A DNA stretch of 64,000 nucleotides from Dyella_B sp036746095. Lineage in GTDB: Bacteria > Pseudomonadota > Gammaproteobacteria > Xanthomonadales > Rhodanobacteraceae. Both the position numbers and the translations under genes were made by a program. Shown one piece after another: positions 60,868-64,000 of the stretch (the first letter of the stretch is position 1; every line of letters starts with the position of its first letter). Under the pieces are notes generated by a model, which worked only from the letters and a program-made list of their open reading frames with translations, had not been told where the DNA came from and searched no databases. Location of the stretch: the NCBI RefSeq assembly GCF_036746095.1, contig NZ_DAIOEU010000012.1:25982-89981 (forward strand), given 5' to 3'.

Positions 60868-60940
60868 GTAAGCTGGGATGACAACCTCAGCTTCCATGGC
60901 GTTACCGAAAAGCTGGGATTGTCATCTCAGCCTCCCACGG
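60868..60940. repeat. Two GCTGGGAT-type inverted repeat units
   Basis: AGCTGGGATGACAACCTCAGCTT (about 60870-60892) and AGCTGGGATTGTCATCTCAGCC (about 60911-60932) lie in tandem. Same family as the units at 20829, 41262 and 51812. Between the DUF1631 gene and nadC. Confidence 0.6.
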
Positions 60941-61013
60941 CAATACGCTTGTACCCAACCCACGCACATCCGAGTAGCATGCGCGGCATTCTCACCACGC
61001 GCAGCCTCCTCGC

Positions 61014-61871
61014 ATGCCCCAGACCTTCCGCTTCGCTCCGCCCGACCAGCGCCTGATCGATGCCGATGTGGAACGCGCATTCGCAGAAGACATCGGCCAT
61101 GGCGATGCCACTGCCAGCCTGTTGCCAGCAGATGCGCAAGCCTTCGCCGCGCTCACCTGCCGCGAAGATGCAGTCATCGCCGGCATTCCCTGGTTCGATA
61201 CCTGCGTGCACAAACTCGACCCGCAGGCGCGCATCCATTGGCGCGTCAACGAAGGCGATCGCATCTCGCCCGGTGACATCGTTTGCGAGATGCACGGCAA
61301 CGCACGCGCCCTGGTCACCGCCGAGCGCTCCGCACTGAATTTCCTGCAGATGCTGTCCGGCACCGCTACCATCACGGCGGCTTACGTGGCTGCCTTGGCC
61401 GGCACCAAGGCGCGCCTGCTCGACACGCGCAAGACCGTACCGGGCCTGCGCCTGGCGCAAAAATATGCGGTGCGCTGCGGCGGCGGCTACAACCTTCGCA
61501 TCGGCTTGTACGACGCGATCCTGGTCAAGGAAAACCACATCATCGCCGCCGGCAGCATCGCCGCTGCGGTGCAGGCAGCCCGCCAACTCCATCCCACGCT
61601 GCTGCTGGAAGTGGAGGTGGAAAATCTCGACGAACTGCAGCAAGCGCTGGATGCCGGCGTGGATCGCATCATGCTGGACAACTTCACCCTGCCCTTGATG
61701 CAGCAGGCAGTGGCGCAGAACGATGGCCGCGTGCCGCTGGTGATTTCCGGCAACGTCGATTTGCAAAACATTGGCGACTACGCACGCACCGGCGTGGACT
61801 ACATCTCGGTGGGTGCACTGACCAAGAACGTCCGGGCGATCGATCTTTCGCTTCGATTGAAAATCAGCTGA
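61014..61871 (+). CDS. nadC: Nicotinate-nucleotide pyrophosphorylase (quinolinate phosphoribosyltransferase)
   Basis: 285 aa. It converts quinolinate and PRPP to nicotinate mononucleotide in de novo NAD synthesis. Visible: AFAEDIGHGDATASLL, TAERSALNFLQMLSGTAT, LLDTRKTVPGLRLAQKYAVRCGGGYNLRIGLYDAILVKENH and the late VDYISVGALTKNVRAIDLSLR. Normal length. nadA and nadB are not in the window. Confidence 0.96.
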   Translation: MPQTFRFAPPDQRLIDADVERAFAEDIGHGDATASLLPADAQAFAALTCREDAVIAGIPWFDTCVHKLDPQARIHWRVNEGDRISPGDIVCEMHGNARALVTAERSALNFLQMLSGTATITAAYVAALAGTKARLLDTRKTVPGLRLAQKYAVRCGGGYNLRIGLYDAILVKENHIIAAGSIAAAVQAARQLHPTLLLEVEVENLDELQQALDAGVDRIMLDNFTLPLMQQAVAQNDGRVPLVISGNVDLQNIGDYARTGVDYISVGALTKNVRAIDLSLRLKIS

Positions 61872-61907
61872 CTTGCGGCGAGCCCATGCCGCCCACACAC
61901 TGCACGC

Positions 61908-62315
61908 ATGGGCGACCTTGCTACTCTCTTGCTGCTACTCGTGCTGATGGCCATCGCCGGCGCGTGGCTGGTGCTGAGCCGCGCCCGCGACCGCGCCATC
62001 CAGGAAGCACGCTGGCGCTGCCAGCAGCACGGCCTGCAATTGCTGGATGAAACCGTGGGCCTGAGCGGCGTGCGCCTGCGCCGCTTCCGCGGCCAGCGCG
62101 TGCTGGAGCGCCGCTACAGTTTCGAGGTGAGCATTGATGGCGACGATCGCGAAGCCGGGCATCTGTGGATGATCGGCTCGCTGCTTACGGCGTTGATCCT
62201 GCCGACCATCGAGCTGTACACGCCGGAGTATCCGGGGGAAGAAACATCGACGACCGAAGGCACCAACGTGGTGCCGTTTCGTCGGCACTATCGCGACCGG
62301 GATATCCGTCACTAA
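61908..62315 (+). CDS. DUF3301 family membrane protein
   Basis: 135 aa, 36 nt after nadC. One N-terminal membrane helix (LLLLLVLMAIAGAWLVLS) then RAIQEARWRCQQHGLQLLDETVGLSGVRLRR, the DUF3301 signature. Likely inner-membrane anchored with a cytosolic domain. Function unknown. Confidence 0.88.
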   Translation: MGDLATLLLLLVLMAIAGAWLVLSRARDRAIQEARWRCQQHGLQLLDETVGLSGVRLRRFRGQRVLERRYSFEVSIDGDDREAGHLWMIGSLLTALILPTIELYTPEYPGEETSTTEGTNVVPFRRHYRDRDIRH

Positions 62316-62369
62316 TTATCGCTCCGGGCACGTTGGGTTACCCTGCGCTAACCCGACCTACGGCTCTGC

Positions 62370-63767
62370 CTAGGCATCCTCCGGTGTCGCCGCCATCGCT
62401 GCACGCCGCCCTTTCCATCCATACGCCACCGCCAGAATGGCGAACCACACCGGACTGGCCAGCAACGCCTCGCGCGTGTCCGCCTGCAAGGTCAGCAGCC
62501 ACAGCACGAACACGAAGAACGCCAGGCACACCCAGCACATAAACACGCCACCCGGCATCTTGTACGCGGAAGCGGCGTGCAATTGCGGACGCTTGCGCCG
62601 GTAAGCCATGTAGGCCACCAGGATCAGCGACCACACGAACATGAAGAGCACCGCCGACAGTGTGGTGACCAGGGTAAACGCGGTCACCAGGTTGGGCACC
62701 ACATACACCAGCATCGCCCCCGCCAGCAAACACAGGCAGGAAAACAGCAAGCCGCGCGAGGGAACCGCCGCCTTGGACAACCGGCCGAACAGGCGTGGCG
62801 CATGACGCTCTTCCGCCAGGCCGTAAAGCATGCGGCTGGTAGAGAAGATGCCGCTATTGGCCGAAGAGGTCGCTGAGGTCAGCACCACGAAATTGATCAA
62901 GCTCGCCGCGGCAGGAATACCCGCCAGCATGAACAACTCCACGAATGGGCTCTTGCCCGGCTGCACCAGCCGCCACGGCGTCACCGTCATGATCACGACC
63001 AGGGCCAGCACGTAGAACAGGATGATGCGCACCGGAATCGAGTTGATCGCCTTCGGCAGGTTGCGCGTGGGATCGGCCGTTTCGGCAGCGGTGGTGCCTA
63101 CCAGTTCGATACCGACGAAGGCGAACACCGCAATCTGGAAACCGGCGAAGAAACCACCGACGCCCGTAGGAAACAGCCCGCCGTCGTTCCACAGGTTGGC
63201 CAGCGACGCATGATGGCCAGAGGGCGACGTGAACCCGTAGATCGCCATGCCGAAGCCGGTGATGATCAATACGATGATCGCCACGATCTTGATCAGTGCG
63301 AACCAGAACTCCAGTTCGCCGAACACGCGCACGGCGGTGAGGTTGAGCGCCAGCAGCAACAACACGCACAGCACGGCCGGCACCCATGGCATCAAGCCGG
63401 GAAACCAGAATTGCGCGTAGGAAGCGATCGCGATCACGTCGGCGATGGCCGTGACGATCCAGCAGAACCAATACGTCCAGCCACAGAAGAAACCGGCCCA
63501 TGGACCGAGCAGATCGGTGGAGAAGTCGATAAACGATTTGTACTCAAGGTTCGACAGCAGCAACTCGCCCATCGCGCGCATCACGAAGAACAGCATGATG
63601 CCGATGATCAGATACACCAGCAGGATCGATGGCCCGGCCAGGCTGATCGTTTTGCCCGAGCCCATGAACAGGCCGGTGCCGATCGCGCCGCCGATGGCGA
63701 TCAATTGCAGATGGCGATTGGACAGGCTGCGGCGTAGGTGGTCCGGATGGTCGTGTGCGTCGGACAT
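62370..63767 (-). CDS. Amino-acid permease of the AAT family (CycA/AnsP-like)
   Basis: 465 aa, 12 helices. First helix IAIGGAIGTGLFMGSG, then RAMGELLLSNLEYKSFIDFSTDLLGPWAGFFCGWTYWFCW, and FAFVGIELVGTTAAETADPTRNLPKAINSIPVRI, typical of the proton-coupled AAT branch and closest in feel to D-serine/D-alanine/glycine transporter CycA. Substrate not provable from sequence. Convergent with the DUF3301 gene. Confidence 0.9.
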   Translation of the reverse strand: MSDAHDHPDHLRRSLSNRHLQLIAIGGAIGTGLFMGSGKTISLAGPSILLVYLIIGIMLFFVMRAMGELLLSNLEYKSFIDFSTDLLGPWAGFFCGWTYWFCWIVTAIADVIAIASYAQFWFPGLMPWVPAVLCVLLLLALNLTAVRVFGELEFWFALIKIVAIIVLIITGFGMAIYGFTSPSGHHASLANLWNDGGLFPTGVGGFFAGFQIAVFAFVGIELVGTTAAETADPTRNLPKAINSIPVRIILFYVLALVVIMTVTPWRLVQPGKSPFVELFMLAGIPAAASLINFVVLTSATSSANSGIFSTSRMLYGLAEERHAPRLFGRLSKAAVPSRGLLFSCLCLLAGAMLVYVVPNLVTAFTLVTTLSAVLFMFVWSLILVAYMAYRRKRPQLHAASAYKMPGGVFMCWVCLAFFVFVLWLLTLQADTREALLASPVWFAILAVAYGWKGRRAAMAATPEDA

Positions 63768-64000
63768 GCGGGCGGCTTGTAGGAAGAAGCCGATACCTTA
63801 GAGGAAACGCCGGAGAGCGGCTATCTATTGATATCTACATATTTTGCTGGATGGGCAAATCTGCCTGTCGTCATTGCGGCGAAGGCCCACTGCTGTCCGG
63901 GGAAATTTTCCGCGGAACTGGCGGGAGAGCTAAAACGACGTTATCCCAGCGAAAGCTCATTAGTGTCCGGCACGGCTTTGCGAATCCGCAGCAAGACATG
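63768..64000. other. Right-edge intergenic sequence
   Basis: 233 nt upstream of the permease, presumably holding its promoter. No gene or strong repeat was seen apart from a short TTCCGCGGAA palindrome near 63909. Confidence 0.4.

Noticed and set aside
58859..60897. Long minus-strand frame (679 codons) opposite the DUF1631 gene
   Set aside because: Antisense shadow in GC-rich DNA; the sense frame has the family motifs and RBS.

Overview
The window is GC-rich bacterial chromosome from a Gram-negative. Gene content points to the Gammaproteobacterial order Lysobacterales, most likely Rhodanobacteraceae (Dyella/Frateuria/Luteibacter-like). The signs are three long TonB-dependent receptors, secreted M1, S9 and DUF885 peptidases, a Nudix-ThiE fusion, DUF3301 and DUF1631 genes, and many Xanthomonad-style REP palindromes. 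The species is inferred from gene content only. One tRNA (Asn-GTT) is present; no rRNA and no CRISPR array was seen.

Layout. 1-3.4 kb: the 5' part of a trimeric (YadA-type) autotransporter adhesin that runs off the left edge, a 0.7 kb upstream region with a helically phased TCAC array, and an OmpR-family regulator that lacks the phospho-acceptor Asp. 3.5-9 kb: secreted M1 aminopeptidase, then a rubrerythrin / Fe-S protein / DUF3501 trio. 9.1-13.7 kb (all minus): lgt, thyA, folA, mutT-thiE, DUF2007 and apt, with a MITE-like element between lgt and thyA. 13.8-20.6 kb: S9 peptidase, an Oar-like TonB receptor and a membrane-anchored lytic transglycosylase. 20.7-22 kb: a REP doublet and an IS110-family insertion sequence.

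22-38.5 kb is the most coherent accessory block. It holds a complete trans-4-hydroxyproline catabolic operon (epimerase, three-part D-hydroxyproline dehydrogenase, deaminase, alpha-ketoglutarate semialdehyde dehydrogenase). This is followed by a secreted DUF885 peptidase, an amino-acid permease, the wreck of a Tat-exported glycosidase, a Tat-exported GH127 beta-L-arabinofuranosidase and a TonB receptor. Known GH127 enzymes remove L-arabinofuranose from hydroxyproline-linked arabino-oligosaccharides, so the block reads as a locus for using plant hydroxyproline-rich glycoproteins (extensins). Near-identical 14-bp palindromes precede the epimerase gene and the GH127 gene.

38.7-47.2 kb: a small secreted two-cysteine protein facing a degenerate MASE1 sensor, a second copy of the MITE, an esterase, a MmyB-type regulator with an atypical AhpD-like protein and a shortened serine hydrolase, two divergent KGG-type stress proteins, and the frameshifted remains of a phage integrase abutting tRNA-Asn. 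47.3-63.8 kb is mostly housekeeping: ppnN, a third TonB receptor, an OlsF-like bifunctional acyltransferase, marC, an SDR, grxD, sodB, purEK, a Trm112-like protein, a DUF1631 protein, nadC, a DUF3301 protein and a CycA-like permease.
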